NCBI RefSeq assembly: GCF_004138205.1
Contig: NZ_RXNQ01000022.1
Span: 124,001 to 188,000 of the forward strand
Direction of reading: 5' to 3'
DNA: 64,000 nt
From: Pedobacter sp. SYP-B3415
GTDB taxonomy: Bacteria; Bacteroidota; Bacteroidia; Sphingobacteriales; Sphingobacteriaceae
Shown here piece by piece: positions 7,492 to 17,047 of the stretch. The position numbers and the translations under genes were made by a program. How positions within the stretch are numbered: the stretch's first letter is position 1; every line of letters begins with the position of its first letter. Below the pieces are notes generated by a model. The model did not search any database. It was not told the DNA's origin and worked only from the letters and a program-made list of their open reading frames with translations.

Positions 7492-10419
7492 CTATTGTTC
7501 TCCCGGTACGTTAGGAACTTCACCTACAGAAAGCAGAAAATCATAAAGGTTTGTTTCTGAATCCAGCTGTAGTTTTTTGCGCAGCCGGTAGCGGCTAACT
7601 TCGATCGCTTTGCTGGTAATATTCATCAGCTGGGCAATCTCTTTACTGGACAGATTCATTTTCAGGTATGCACAGAGCTTGAGTTCGTTCGGTGTGAGAT
7701 CGGGGAACTTAGCCTTCAGCTTTTTGAAAAAGTCTTCATTTACATTATTAAAATGCCGGGTAAAATGATCCCAGTCCTGATCTCCTTTTTCTACGTCTTT
7801 AATGAGCCTGACGAGCTGCCTGAAAGCTGTAGAGCTCTGGCTGATCTCGTTGTTGCGCGCCGCCGCAGACAATACTTCTTTAATTTTTGAAAGCACCTTA
7901 CCTTTTTCTACCAGGTGCATGGTTGCTGTTGAAAGTTCCTTGTTTTTATGCACTACATCAGCCTCCAGTTTTTCGTATTGCAGGCGCACAATCTCCTTTT
8001 CATTCCGGTCCAGTTCCAGCTGATGCAGGTAACTGAGGCGGTCACGCGCGCGAAGGTGTTTTTTTCGCTGCCATTTGAATAGCTGAAAAAGTATTCCGGC
8101 AGCGATCAGCACATAGAGCAACTTCATGTACCACGTAGCATACCAGGGCGGCATAATGACAAAACTGTATGCGGCAATTGCCGATTCATTGCCCAAATGG
8201 TAGCGTGATCTCACTTCAAACGTGTAGCTGCCGGCAGATAGATTTGTATAATCGGTTTCAGCTTTTTTTCCCCAGGCTGACCACTTTTTATCAAATCCCT
8301 TCAGCCTGAAACTGTATTCGGTGTTTTGCTGAAATTCGAATAACGTGGTACTGTATTCGAAGTGCAGGGAATTAAGTTCATTACTGAGTTTTATAGATAC
8401 TTTTTCATTTTTTCCGTTATCAGCGGTGGCGAAACTTAAATCGTGTCCACCAAAAAGCGTGCTGTCTGCGCGTCCGAACAAGCGAACTTTTCGCAGCGCA
8501 ACCTGTGGCGCGGCAATCGTATTGATGTATTTGCTGTAGTTGATGTGGTAAGCCCCTTTGTTTGCCCCAACAAACACGTTAGCGCTGTCCAGTACATAAA
8601 CAGATTCGAAACCACCCACAATCTTGTCATTTAACTGCGGAAAATAGGTAAGCGTAAAAGGGAGTTTGCCTGACGGTCTGCCGAAGTCCATCACGCCAAG
8701 TTTTTTCTCGGTTACAAACCAGATGTTTCCGTACCGGTCTTCTTTGAGATACTGTAATTTAAGTCCTGCCAGCGCTTCGTTCAGCATACGAAAAGGGATG
8801 AACCGGTTACTTTTCTGATCGTACTCATACACGCCGGCCGAAGTTGCCGCTACAACACGATTTTTAATCCGGTATACATAGTTGTACAGGCCAGATGGCA
8901 GACCATCTTTTTCGGTGTACAGTGTGTGCCTTTTTAAGCCCGTGCCCCCGGGCGAAAGCTCTATCTTATAGATACCATGATAGGGATGCGAAGACCAGAT
9001 ATTTTTTTCGTTGTCGAGAACAACAAAGCGCAGCGACTCTGTTAATCCGCGTATGGCTCCTGCGTTGGTAAACTTCCCCCTGTCAAAGCGGATCAGTTGT
9101 AAACCTTTATATGTGCCTGCAATGATCTGACTGGCGGGCAGAAAATCTGCATATGGCTGAAACATCCAGGTGCCGGGGTAGGCATAGACCTGGCTGGCCT
9201 GATTTGCGGTTACTGTAAAAAACCCTTCTTCATGCCCCATCACGAGCTGACCATTCAATTCATCAAGGTTCCAGACCTGGCCCTGTGAATTTTTCACTTC
9301 TGAAAAAATGCCCCTGGCCGTGCTCAAATCGGCGGGACGGGCACCCAGCTTTGCTGCGTACAGGCCGTTTGAAGAGCCGATGTAAAGATGCTGGTTAAAA
9401 AGTCTCGAGCTGTAAACCGTAATTTGTTTGTTCTGATCAGGAATGATGGTTTTGACAGCGCTGTTAACCGCAATAAAATCGACACCATCATTTAAAGCCA
9501 GCCAGAGATTCTGCTGCCGGTCGAGCGTCATCCCCCTGATGTTGTTGTTCTGCAGGCCCTCGCGGTAAGCAAAGCGCTGAACAAGCTGCCCCGATTTGTT
9601 AATGATAAGAAGTCCGCCTGAAGTTGTACCAATCGCATATTGCCCTGCATTTATCCGAAGTCCTTTATATATACGGTCTTTGAACAACATGTTGTCGATC
9701 TGGGTGCGCATCCGGCGGCAGCCGCCATTTTCAGCGAGCAGAAAAAGTCCGTCTTTAAGCGTAGAAACGAGCAAACTGTCCCGGCTGTAAGGCATGATAG
9801 AAGTAATTGCAGCAGTCAGAAAGGCAGGTGCGAGCGAGAACGGTTTCCAATAGCCATTTTCGAACTGCATCAGGCCCTTTTGCCAGCGCTGTGCGATGAT
9901 CTTATCGCCAAAAGCACCGAGAAAGCCCCATTCAGTTTCCGGCTTAAAGGTTTGGATCCGGCCGTCTTTGTAGCGCAGGATCAGGTTGATGCTTCTGAAA
10001 AACACCTCATCTTTTCTGATCACGATATCCCAGATGTCAGCAAAATGCCGCTCTGCCGTGGGTATTAGCGGCAAAAGCGAATGGTAACGCAGTACACCGC
10101 GGTTATCGGGAGAGAAATAACCGATCTCGTCCTGGCCTCCGATATAGATCCTGTTATCAGCCGCAATCTCGACTGAGCGGACTACTGTCGAGTTGGGCAG
10201 TTTATACAGATTCCAGAAATTGCCATCATAACTAAGCAGGCCCTGACCGTTGCCAAAATAAAGTACCCCGTTGCGGTCCTGCGCAACATCCCAGTTCTGT
10301 ACACTGCCGCTATACTGTTCTGTAGCATGATTAATGATGAGCGGCGACGCAATTTGATTCTGCGCCAACAGTCCTGCCGGACCGAGCCATAAAAGAGCGG
10401 CAATAATAAATAGTCTCAT
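7492..10419 (-). CDS. Membrane-bound sensor regulator: beta-propeller, Y_Y_Y domain, TM segment, LuxR-type HTH
   Basis: 975 aa. A signal peptide (to about 19) is followed by two-component-regulator-type propeller repeats over about 25-640 (for example GVLYFGNGQGLLSYDG, NLWLALNDGVDF, NIWFVTEKKLGV). A triple-tyrosine domain lies near 690-755 (TEYSFRLKGFDKKWSAWG, YTFEVRSRY). One membrane helix (about 768-790) is followed by a cytoplasmic coiled coil and a C-terminal LuxR-type HTH (LTPNELKLCAYLKMNLSS, IAQLMNITSKAIEVSRYRL). There is no histidine kinase or receiver domain, so it resembles SusR-type one-component regulators rather than hybrid two-component systems. It probably senses a periplasmic oligosaccharide and activates the susC operon starting 374 bp downstream. 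The ligand is inferred to be a beta-glucan oligosaccharide. Confidence 0.92.
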   Translation of the reverse strand: MRLFIIAALLWLGPAGLLAQNQIASPLIINHATEQYSGSVQNWDVAQDRNGVLYFGNGQGLLSYDGNFWNLYKLPNSTVVRSVEIAADNRIYIGGQDEIGYFSPDNRGVLRYHSLLPLIPTAERHFADIWDIVIRKDEVFFRSINLILRYKDGRIQTFKPETEWGFLGAFGDKIIAQRWQKGLMQFENGYWKPFSLAPAFLTAAITSIMPYSRDSLLVSTLKDGLFLLAENGGCRRMRTQIDNMLFKDRIYKGLRINAGQYAIGTTSGGLLIINKSGQLVQRFAYREGLQNNNIRGMTLDRQQNLWLALNDGVDFIAVNSAVKTIIPDQNKQITVYSSRLFNQHLYIGSSNGLYAAKLGARPADLSTARGIFSEVKNSQGQVWNLDELNGQLVMGHEEGFFTVTANQASQVYAYPGTWMFQPYADFLPASQIIAGTYKGLQLIRFDRGKFTNAGAIRGLTESLRFVVLDNEKNIWSSHPYHGIYKIELSPGGTGLKRHTLYTEKDGLPSGLYNYVYRIKNRVVAATSAGVYEYDQKSNRFIPFRMLNEALAGLKLQYLKEDRYGNIWFVTEKKLGVMDFGRPSGKLPFTLTYFPQLNDKIVGGFESVYVLDSANVFVGANKGAYHINYSKYINTIAAPQVALRKVRLFGRADSTLFGGHDLSFATADNGKNEKVSIKLSNELNSLHFEYSTTLFEFQQNTEYSFRLKGFDKKWSAWGKKAETDYTNLSAGSYTFEVRSRYHLGNESAIAAYSFVIMPPWYATWYMKLLYVLIAAGILFQLFKWQRKKHLRARDRLSYLHQLELDRNEKEIVRLQYEKLEADVVHKNKELSTATMHLVEKGKVLSKIKEVLSAAARNNEISQSSTAFRQLVRLIKDVEKGDQDWDHFTRHFNNVNEDFFKKLKAKFPDLTPNELKLCAYLKMNLSSKEIAQLMNITSKAIEVSRYRLRKKLQLDSETNLYDFLLSVGEVPNVPGEQ

Positions 10420-10493
10420 GAAGCGGATCCCCCTTACCAGTTCATATTTGGTCGGACTAAGCTAGTCAAATGGCAACAGATCGGCAAGAGCTG

Positions 10494-12917
10494 TCAGAAG
10501 TGAAGTTCCTGTCTGCCCGGCGCGAGCCTGATGCTTCGTCCGTTCCAGACAAAACTGCCTGATATACCCGCAGGCAATTCTACGACCGCATCCAGACCCT
10601 TTGCGCCTTTCCTTTTCAGCTCTACACGCAGTGTTCCGGCCGGATGTGGCATGCTTCCGCGCAGCTCGGTAAGCGGCCCGGGAAAGGGTTCGATTCTGAC
10701 TTCTTTAAAGCCGGGACCGGCGGGCATGATGCCGCAGAGCGTTGCAAGGAAATCGTAGTTCGGGCTGGCTGACCAGGCATGGCAATCGGAGCGGGTCGGG
10801 TCAGGATTTTCGGCAAAAGTGGTAAGACCATTGGCCAGCATGCCCCGCCACGGTGCCAGCTGAGCATAATAATCGTTCCCTCTGCCGCTCAAGATCATGG
10901 CCCGGCTCAGGTAAAACCGGTAGTAAAATGTTGCCTGACTTAATCCGGGATCTTCAAGAATGGCTTTAAGTACGGTTTCACGTTCTTTTGCGGGAATCGC
11001 GTTTGACAGGATCGCCATGATTCCTGCGTGCTGGCTGAAGGATTTTTTTTCAGGTGTATTTGCCATGACCATTCTTTTCTGATCAAAACAATGGTTATAG
11101 GTGCCTCTGGCCAGTTGAACGGCAAGCCTGGAAAAGCGCGCTGCATCTGCCTGGCGTCCAAATCCGGCAAAAAGTTCAGCTGCCTGTTGTAATGTATAAG
11201 CATATTGAAGCGTAATCACGGCAGAATTGCCGTCGGTAGCGCCATCGGGTACACCATTTGAAAAGGCATGGTTCCAGTCCGTAAAGTTCCACCATTTCAT
11301 TGGGCCAAGCATATTTTTATCGGCATCAACATGTGCTGCATACCAGTCCAGTACCCTGGCAGCACCATCCAGATACGTATTAAGGAACCGGTCATCCTGC
11401 CGGTGCATCCAGTAATCATACAGCATGGACACCCAAAAGAGCGAAAAAGGCGGAATAACCTGGAGGCGGCTGCTGGGGTACCGGCCCTGTGTAAGGCCTT
11501 CGGGTACCCTGGAGTTGTAGAAGTCATTGATGGCTTTCCGCATCAGCCGGTCATCGCCGGCATTGTACAGGGAAATAAGCGCCTGGATGCGGGTGTCACC
11601 TTCATATTGCAATTGCTCGTAATAGGGGCAATCGAAGTAAGTTTCGCCGGCACAAAGGCGGGCGGTACGCCAGCCGGTTTCCCAGATAGCGGTCAGGCTG
11701 GTGTCGCTGCTGGTAAAAGCAGCCTGTTGTCTGAAAGGATAGCCTGTATAGAGGCCATGAAGGTCTTCAAGAACAAGTGGCGACGATCCGGTTTCGATAT
11801 CCAGCTGAACATAACGATAGGTACGAAACCACAGCGGGCTGAAAACGCGGTCCTTTCCGCCGTCAGGCTTAAAAACATCAAACAAACCGATAAGCTTTTT
11901 GCCCGCTATATCATTGCGGTTTCCCTTTTCTCCCCGGGAATCAAAAAGTGCCTCGGCATAAGTGAGCTTTATTGTACTCTCTTTGCCTCCGCTCGTCTTC
12001 ATGACAGGGTATGCCGTTGTTTCGAAACCCTGATCAATGAGGATGCTCACTTTTTTGCTTGCGGGAATATAGGTAGAACTACCCTTCAGAAAGTTATGAT
12101 CGGAGCTGCTTAGTCCTGCACTTCGCCTGACGGTTTTCATTCGCTGAACCGACTCTTCCATCATTGGGATGTTGCGTGGTGTAAGTGTCCAGAGGTTATC
12201 TGTGCCGTAACCAAAAAATGCGACCGGTGCAGACATGATCTTTGCGGAAGACCACCGCAAATCGTCAAAGCCAGACTGTTCCCAACCCCATGGATAGCGG
12301 GAGGCATCTACATCATCGCCCGGGCCTACCACGACATAACTCCGCAGGATACTGCCCATATCGGCTCCGCAAGGCTGGTACGAATTGTTCTGTGTAACCT
12401 TCCACTTGCTGTCTGAATTGATTTTTGTGCTTTCGGCATCATTACCCTGCAGCAAAAATGCCGTTTGATTAGAAATTTGTGCAACCGGGGCATGCTCGCC
12501 CATGTTCCAGACCACTGCTGCGACGACATTGGTCCCCGGGCGCAAATACGGAGCGAGGTCATAGGTTTCGAAATTCCAGTTATACAAGTCGCCGCGCGCC
12601 GGACCGCGGCCAACGGGCTGTCCGTTTACAAAAAGCCTGTACCGGTTATCGGCGGTTACATGCACGGTAAAATCCTTCGGCTTTGTTGCCAGATCGAATT
12701 GCCTTCGGAAATGGTAAACGCCATAAGCGCGTCCTGAGATATCCGGACAGGTGATCCATCTGGCGGACCAGTCGCCTTTTCGCAGTTTGGCGTTGAGCGC
12801 GTTGGGAGCGGCGAGCGCATCAGGCGTGGGGATCCGGGTTTCCTGCGCATAGCTGAACATATTAAGCAGCAGCAAACAGAGCGTGGCCCGGTATGCGGCA
12901 ATAAACAGGCTTTTCAT
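10494..12917 (-). CDS. GH78-type alpha-L-rhamnosidase
   Basis: 807 aa from Met at 12917, chosen because it starts a good signal peptide (ends MFSYAQ) and a longer frame to 12995 would run into the divergent promoter. N-terminal beta-sandwich domains carry HVTADNRYRLFVNGQPVGRGP. The (alpha/alpha)6 barrel begins near 420; AGETYFDCPYYEQLQYEGD holds the conserved acidic residues of this family. A C-terminal beta-sandwich follows GIMPAGPGFKEVRIEPFPG. It probably removes terminal alpha-L-rhamnose from plant or microbial glycans in the periplasm. It lies 74 bp upstream of the sensor regulator, same strand, and divergent from the acetylesterase. Its relation to the beta-glucan locus is unclear. Confidence 0.88.
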   Translation of the reverse strand: MKSLFIAAYRATLCLLLLNMFSYAQETRIPTPDALAAPNALNAKLRKGDWSARWITCPDISGRAYGVYHFRRQFDLATKPKDFTVHVTADNRYRLFVNGQPVGRGPARGDLYNWNFETYDLAPYLRPGTNVVAAVVWNMGEHAPVAQISNQTAFLLQGNDAESTKINSDSKWKVTQNNSYQPCGADMGSILRSYVVVGPGDDVDASRYPWGWEQSGFDDLRWSSAKIMSAPVAFFGYGTDNLWTLTPRNIPMMEESVQRMKTVRRSAGLSSSDHNFLKGSSTYIPASKKVSILIDQGFETTAYPVMKTSGGKESTIKLTYAEALFDSRGEKGNRNDIAGKKLIGLFDVFKPDGGKDRVFSPLWFRTYRYVQLDIETGSSPLVLEDLHGLYTGYPFRQQAAFTSSDTSLTAIWETGWRTARLCAGETYFDCPYYEQLQYEGDTRIQALISLYNAGDDRLMRKAINDFYNSRVPEGLTQGRYPSSRLQVIPPFSLFWVSMLYDYWMHRQDDRFLNTYLDGAARVLDWYAAHVDADKNMLGPMKWWNFTDWNHAFSNGVPDGATDGNSAVITLQYAYTLQQAAELFAGFGRQADAARFSRLAVQLARGTYNHCFDQKRMVMANTPEKKSFSQHAGIMAILSNAIPAKERETVLKAILEDPGLSQATFYYRFYLSRAMILSGRGNDYYAQLAPWRGMLANGLTTFAENPDPTRSDCHAWSASPNYDFLATLCGIMPAGPGFKEVRIEPFPGPLTELRGSMPHPAGTLRVELKRKGAKGLDAVVELPAGISGSFVWNGRSIRLAPGRQELHF

Positions 12918-12987
12918 AGGTTTATTTCTGGTTGTATCTAATTTAGCATATTCAGGTACATTTCCCTGGCAGATTGCCGGCGATTTT

Positions 12988-13018
12988 TTTGACAATCACG
13001 CGCTTTCATCTATTTTTA
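12988..13018 (+). promoter_or_regulatory. Promoter of the acetylesterase gene
   Basis: TTTG at 12988-12991, a 19-bp spacer, and TATTTTTA at 13011-13018 (7 of 8 to TAnnTTTG). The box lies 18 bp before the ATG at 13037, which rules out the in-frame ATG at 12974 as the start. Confidence 0.65.
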
Positions 13019-13036
13019 TCACCATTCGAAACTGAC

Positions 13037-14443
13037 ATGAAAAAATTATCGCTTCTTTTCTGTATGCTGCTTACCTGTACGATACTGCGTGCACAGCTCA
13101 GGCTTCCGGCATTTATCAGCAGCGGGATGGTCCTGCAGCAGCAAGATTCGGTAAGATTGTGGGGTTGGGCCTCACCCGGACAGGACGTGTCTGTAACGAC
13201 CGGCTGGGACGGGCAGATTGTCAGAACGAAAACAAGCAGCTTTGCATTCTGGGAAGTAAAAGTGAAAACACCGGCGGCCGGCGGGCCATATGATATCCAA
13301 ATAACTACGCACGAGACACTGAAATTGAGTGACGTGATGATTGGCGAAGTCTGGCTCTGTTCCGGTCAGTCGAACATGGAGTGGAGTTTTAATCACGGCG
13401 AGAAAGATATCGCTGCAGAACTTTCGCTGCCTGCCAACGGAAATATTCGTTTTTTCCATGTCCCTAAAACGGGATCGGCGCACCTGCAGGATGATGTGAA
13501 AGGACAATGGACCATTGCAGGGCCGGAAACACTAAAAAGTTTCAGCGCTGTGGCCTACTTTTTTGGAAAACGATTACAGAAACAGCTTAACGTTCCGATC
13601 GGCCTCGTCAATGCCAGCTGGGGTGGCACGCCTGCCGAAGCCTGGACACCTGCAGCCCTGGTGAACGAAGACCCCGAACTACGGGCGGCGGCAGCTGCGC
13701 TGGAAGCAAACCCAGGCTGGCCAACTGTGCCGGGAGCCGCCTACAATGCCATGATTGCCCCGCTTACGAAAGCAAATATTGCAGGGGTTATCTGGTACCA
13801 GGGAGAAAGCAATGTAAAAACGTATGGCAGCTATGAAAAGCTGTTTACCTCGATGATCGATGCCTGGCGAAAAGCATGGACCAAGCCCTTTCCGTTTTAT
13901 TATGTACAGATTGCGCCGCATACGTACGAGAACAAGTTCCAGGGCGCGCTGCTTCAGGAAGCACAGACACGCAGCATGGCACATGCACGAACCGGCATGG
14001 TCGTGACAACGGATCTGATCGACTCGGCAGCGAACATACACCCCTCTCACAAAAAACCCGTGGGCGAACGCCTTGCTGCCTGGGCCCTGGGCGATCATTA
14101 CAACGTTCCGGGCATCACTTACAGGAATCCGCAGGTAACCAATGTCCAGGTACTGAAATCAAAAATCCGCATCAGTGTGGGTAACGCCGGCTCCGGTTTG
14201 CGGGCCTCAGGCAGGGACGCTGCCGGATTTATGCTGGGCGATGAGACGGGAAACTGGTTCCCGGCTGTTGCGCGGGTATCAAAAAACAGCATTGAAGTTA
14301 CAAGCGCTCAGCTCAGCCAGCCAAAATACGTGCGTTACGGGTTTAGTAATACCCGCCCCGGCAACATACAAACGAAAGAGGGATTGCCGCTGATCCCTTT
14401 CAGAAGCGATACACAGGTGATCGTTGAGGAAAAAGAACAGTAA
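13037..14443 (+). CDS. Sialate O-acetylesterase-family carbohydrate esterase
   Basis: 468 aa from the ATG at 13037, with a signal peptide ending ILRAQ. The SGNH-type motifs are present: block I GQSNM with nucleophile Ser112, the WYQGESN block in the middle, and the distal NIHPSHKKPVGERLA block with the catalytic His. An N-terminal beta domain (AFISSGMVLQQ) is normal for the family. It removes O-acetyl groups from sugars. In Bacteroidota such enzymes often act on acetylated plant glycans rather than sialic acid. It diverges from the GH78 rhamnosidase, 119 bp apart, suggesting shared use on acetylated, rhamnose-containing glycans such as pectic side chains. That substrate is inference. Confidence 0.9.
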   Translation: MKKLSLLFCMLLTCTILRAQLRLPAFISSGMVLQQQDSVRLWGWASPGQDVSVTTGWDGQIVRTKTSSFAFWEVKVKTPAAGGPYDIQITTHETLKLSDVMIGEVWLCSGQSNMEWSFNHGEKDIAAELSLPANGNIRFFHVPKTGSAHLQDDVKGQWTIAGPETLKSFSAVAYFFGKRLQKQLNVPIGLVNASWGGTPAEAWTPAALVNEDPELRAAAAALEANPGWPTVPGAAYNAMIAPLTKANIAGVIWYQGESNVKTYGSYEKLFTSMIDAWRKAWTKPFPFYYVQIAPHTYENKFQGALLQEAQTRSMAHARTGMVVTTDLIDSAANIHPSHKKPVGERLAAWALGDHYNVPGITYRNPQVTNVQVLKSKIRISVGNAGSGLRASGRDAAGFMLGDETGNWFPAVARVSKNSIEVTSAQLSQPKYVRYGFSNTRPGNIQTKEGLPLIPFRSDTQVIVEEKEQ

Positions 14444-14492
14444 AGGGATACCTGAGCACTTCGCCAACGGCGGATGCTTATCACCTTCTTGC

Positions 14493-15032
14493 TTACTTCC
14501 TGTTGCTGCTGAAAGAATCTCTGAACATTTTCCATCCTCCAGGTGTCTTTTTCCATAAAACGAGGAACTTGCCATCATCAAAGAGTCTTCCGTTTTTATC
14601 AAAAGATTGCCAGCGTCCTTCTTCGGTGACATACTCTTTTCCATTGCCGTATATGCCAGTGGTTATGAACCGGCCGTTTCTCAACCCGGCCTCTTCGTAA
14701 GCCTGTCTGAAAAATTTCAGCGGAGCCTCCTGACCGCACATAGCGGGCAGCCCCGGCGCCATGATACAGCAGTCTTTTGCGTACCGGTCTATGAAAATAC
14801 CAGGTTCATTTCTCACGAACGACTGAAAATATAATGCATTGCTGGCAGCAATGGCTCGTTTGGCTTCTTCGAGATGTGTTTCAGAACTACCGGCTTCAGC
14901 TGTATCGTGGCGGCACGCAGCAAGCTTGCAACAAAGCGCTGTAAGCGAGGCAACAACCAGGAAAACAGTACCTGGTCGGCAGGAACGGTTATTTGCTTTC
15001 GGCTGCTGTTGTTTTGATGTAAGCGTGTTCAT
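14493..15032 (-). CDS. NTF2-like (DUF4440/SnoaL-type) lipoprotein
   Basis: 179 aa. A hydrophobic N-terminus ends in a lipobox (KLAACRHD, Cys about residue 40), then a compact NTF2-like domain: IAASNALYFQSFVRNEP, FIDRYAKDCCIMAPGLP, and the C-terminal GGWKMFRDSF strand typical of DUF4440. Family members are small cone-shaped folds with either ligand-binding or enzymatic roles, so no reaction can be assigned. It is convergent with the acetylesterase gene (50 bp apart) and downstream of the acyltransferase gene with a 93-bp gap. Confidence 0.75.
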   Translation of the reverse strand: MNTLTSKQQQPKANNRSCRPGTVFLVVASLTALCCKLAACRHDTAEAGSSETHLEEAKRAIAASNALYFQSFVRNEPGIFIDRYAKDCCIMAPGLPAMCGQEAPLKFFRQAYEEAGLRNGRFITTGIYGNGKEYVTEEGRWQSFDKNGRLFDDGKFLVLWKKTPGGWKMFRDSFSSNRK

Positions 15033-15125
15033 ATCATTTTCATTTAAGAAGCAGATAACACGATTTACCGGTACGGATAATTGTAAAAATGCGAACGCCG
15101 CTGACCCGGGCTGTTTATATCCGGC

Positions 15126-16271
15126 TCAGATTAGACGGGCCATTGCAGAAGACTTTCGCAAGAGCGCTGTCAGGCCCCAGCTGCCTCCCAATGCGATGGC
15201 AAAAACAAATAAAAACTTAGCGGCAGCAGACATTGATACGGACAATAGCATGTATTGGGACCAGATAAGGAAAGGATAATGAAAAAGGTAAATGCCATAG
15301 GCATTGGCACTTAAGCTTTGCCAGATGTGACCAGTTTGCGCAACGTAGCTGCGAAAGAGTGACAGCAATGCGATACAGGTTGTAAGGCACAGCACAACAT
15401 AAAGAATTTCAAAGAACAATGCGGCGCTCAGGCCACGCTCTCCCGCCCAGCCCCTATAGGTCATGGCCTGTAATAAGATAAACAGCCCCGCAGACAGCAC
15501 CGCCCAAAACAGGCCCCAAGCCCCGGCAAGCGAATTATTGTTAAATAGTATACGCTGCCAGTTGCAGGCTCCCAATACGGCGCCCATGAGAAAAAAGAGA
15601 AAGTAAAAGACTACCCGGTTTAATTGAAAGTCGAAGGGTCCAAACCCTGTCCATGTATACCGGCCAAGCCATAAGCTGAGCGGCACCAGAGACAGCAAAG
15701 ATAACAGCAGCCAAAGCGCCAGGACTGCCCGGGGTTTATTCGCCAGATTTGTGGAAAGTATCTGAATTGATCTGCCTGGCAACAGCAGTATCAGAAGATT
15801 AAACGCAAGCAGCAGCCAGATGAACCATGGCGGCCCAACCGGCCACTGCTGATGAAAAAGATAGTCGGTAAGGAATGCCGCTGCATCCATGCTTCCACCG
15901 GCCTGGAGCCATGCCGGAAAATACGCGATTGGAATTACAATCAGTTCAGCAAGCACAAAGGGCAGTCCCAAACGCCGCATACGCTCTCTGAACAGTCCGC
16001 CGCGCCCCCGCCGCTGTAAAGCGCCCCAAAAAAAGAGTCCGCTGATAAAAAACATCAACGGCATAAAGAAAACGTCGTTGAAGCCGATAAAGATGTCGAA
16101 GTTTTGGCTACGGGCAGCGTCTACAACCGGATGCGTCGATGCGATGTAAAGCGATGTGTTGAAATACCCGAAACCTGCATAAGCCATAGCGGCATGGTGT
16201 GCAACGACCAGCAGGGTAATAAAAGCGCGCAGGTGATCAATCCAGTGATTGCGGGAAAGAGCATGATTCAT
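15126..16271 (-). CDS. Acyltransferase-3 family membrane protein
   Basis: 381 aa integral membrane protein with about 10 hydrophobic segments. The N-terminus WIDHLRAFITLLVVAHHAAMAY contains the conserved His pair after the first helix; FFISGLFFWGALQRRGRGG and RMRRLGLPFVLAELIVIP match the acyltransferase-3 (OafA/glucan-modifying) pattern. Such proteins transfer acyl groups (acetyl, succinyl) to surface polysaccharides or periplasmic glucans. No partner gene reveals the acceptor. The ORF is complete and starts in a GC-normal stretch. It is on the minus strand and may be read with the NTF2-like lipoprotein. Confidence 0.9.
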   Translation of the reverse strand: MNHALSRNHWIDHLRAFITLLVVAHHAAMAYAGFGYFNTSLYIASTHPVVDAARSQNFDIFIGFNDVFFMPLMFFISGLFFWGALQRRGRGGLFRERMRRLGLPFVLAELIVIPIAYFPAWLQAGGSMDAAAFLTDYLFHQQWPVGPPWFIWLLLAFNLLILLLPGRSIQILSTNLANKPRAVLALWLLLSLLSLVPLSLWLGRYTWTGFGPFDFQLNRVVFYFLFFLMGAVLGACNWQRILFNNNSLAGAWGLFWAVLSAGLFILLQAMTYRGWAGERGLSAALFFEILYVVLCLTTCIALLSLFRSYVAQTGHIWQSLSANAYGIYLFHYPFLIWSQYMLLSVSMSAAAKFLFVFAIALGGSWGLTALLRKSSAMARLI

Positions 16272-16448
16272 GTTATCAGTTCTGTTATTGACCCCCGTCT
16301 TAAAAGACCCCTGAAAATTAATAAAGTTGCATCAATCTTCAATGCGAAAATGAGCGATTCGCAACCGATACATGGCTACAAACAGATTATTGTATAACCT
16401 TACAAATCTGTTACAAGCATTCTTCAGCCTCCGGCGGACAAAAAATTT

Positions 16449-16456
16449 TATATTTG
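16449..16456 (+). promoter_or_regulatory. -7 promoter box before the small secreted ORF
   Basis: TATATTTG matches TAnnTTTG fully, 20 bp before the ATG at 16477. No good -33 element is visible. This box would drive the ORF at 16477 and possibly the efflux operon. Confidence 0.5.
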
Positions 16457-16476
16457 CCGCACCACAGAACCTGGAA

Positions 16477-16911
16477 ATGCTTGTTAAACGTTTCACATCT
16501 TCTATCAGCCTGAAATTTCTACTGCTTTTTGCGGTTTCTCTGTTCGGTGCCCGGGTTTCGGAAGCGAACGATTACAGAAGACCTGATTGGCTGGTTCAGC
16601 CGGGAATCGCAAACGGTGCCGGTTCAATTCAGCTGAGCGATGAGCGCACTGAGAGCGTTGAGAGTGTTGAGAGCCTTGAAAGCGCCCAGGAAGTTGACAT
16701 GATCAGGGCGGGTAAATCGCTGGTGCATCAAAAGCGGCCCGTTATCCGCCGGAAAATACACCGGCTCATAGAAGGCAATCATGACCATGTTTTATACGCC
16801 AGGACGGTTTGTTATGCGCATGCGCTGCTAACCGGTCTCTGCACCAATTACGAGACTCCGTTTTTTCTATCCGAACAGCATTCTTTTCTTTACCGGCTGG
16901 CTATTTTTTAG
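16477..16911 (+). CDS. Small putative exported protein with ESx tandem repeats, unknown function
   Basis: 144 aa from the ATG at 16477. I do not recognise a family. The N-terminus (about 1-32) is a good signal peptide (SLKFLLLFAVSLFGARVSEA). The middle holds four ESx triplets encoded by a 9-bp tandem repeat at 16651-16686. The C-terminal part is rich in His, Tyr and Cys (RKIHRLIEGNHDHVLYA). A longer frame to 16372 starts upstream of the TATATTTG box and is unlikely. The ORF precedes the RND efflux operon by 136 bp on the same strand, so it may be a leader gene. It could still be a chance ORF. Confidence 0.5.
   Translation: MLVKRFTSSISLKFLLLFAVSLFGARVSEANDYRRPDWLVQPGIANGAGSIQLSDERTESVESVESLESAQEVDMIRAGKSLVHQKRPVIRRKIHRLIEGNHDHVLYARTVCYAHALLTGLCTNYETPFFLSEQHSFLYRLAIF
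16651..16686. repeat. 9-bp tandem repeat (4 copies) coding ESV-ESV-ESL-ESA
   Basis: GAGAGCGTT, GAGAGTGTT, GAGAGCCTT and GAAAGCGCC follow each other directly. The unit is a multiple of three, so copy change keeps the frame. Confidence 0.85.
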
Positions 16912-17047
16912 CCGGGCTTTCATCTGCAACATCCCGTAACTATAGTCTGTCCAGGTCGCACATGCAACCTGCACGTCAGGCTTTTGTCCCCAAGCAACAT
17001 AATAACAGATGAAACCGGCACACAATCGTGCCTAAAGAAAGATTTTA

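Noticed and set aside
11268-12113. 281-codon plus-strand ORF inside the GH78 gene
   Set aside because: It is antisense to the rhamnosidase; the amino-acid pattern is that of a shadow frame with no recognisable domain.
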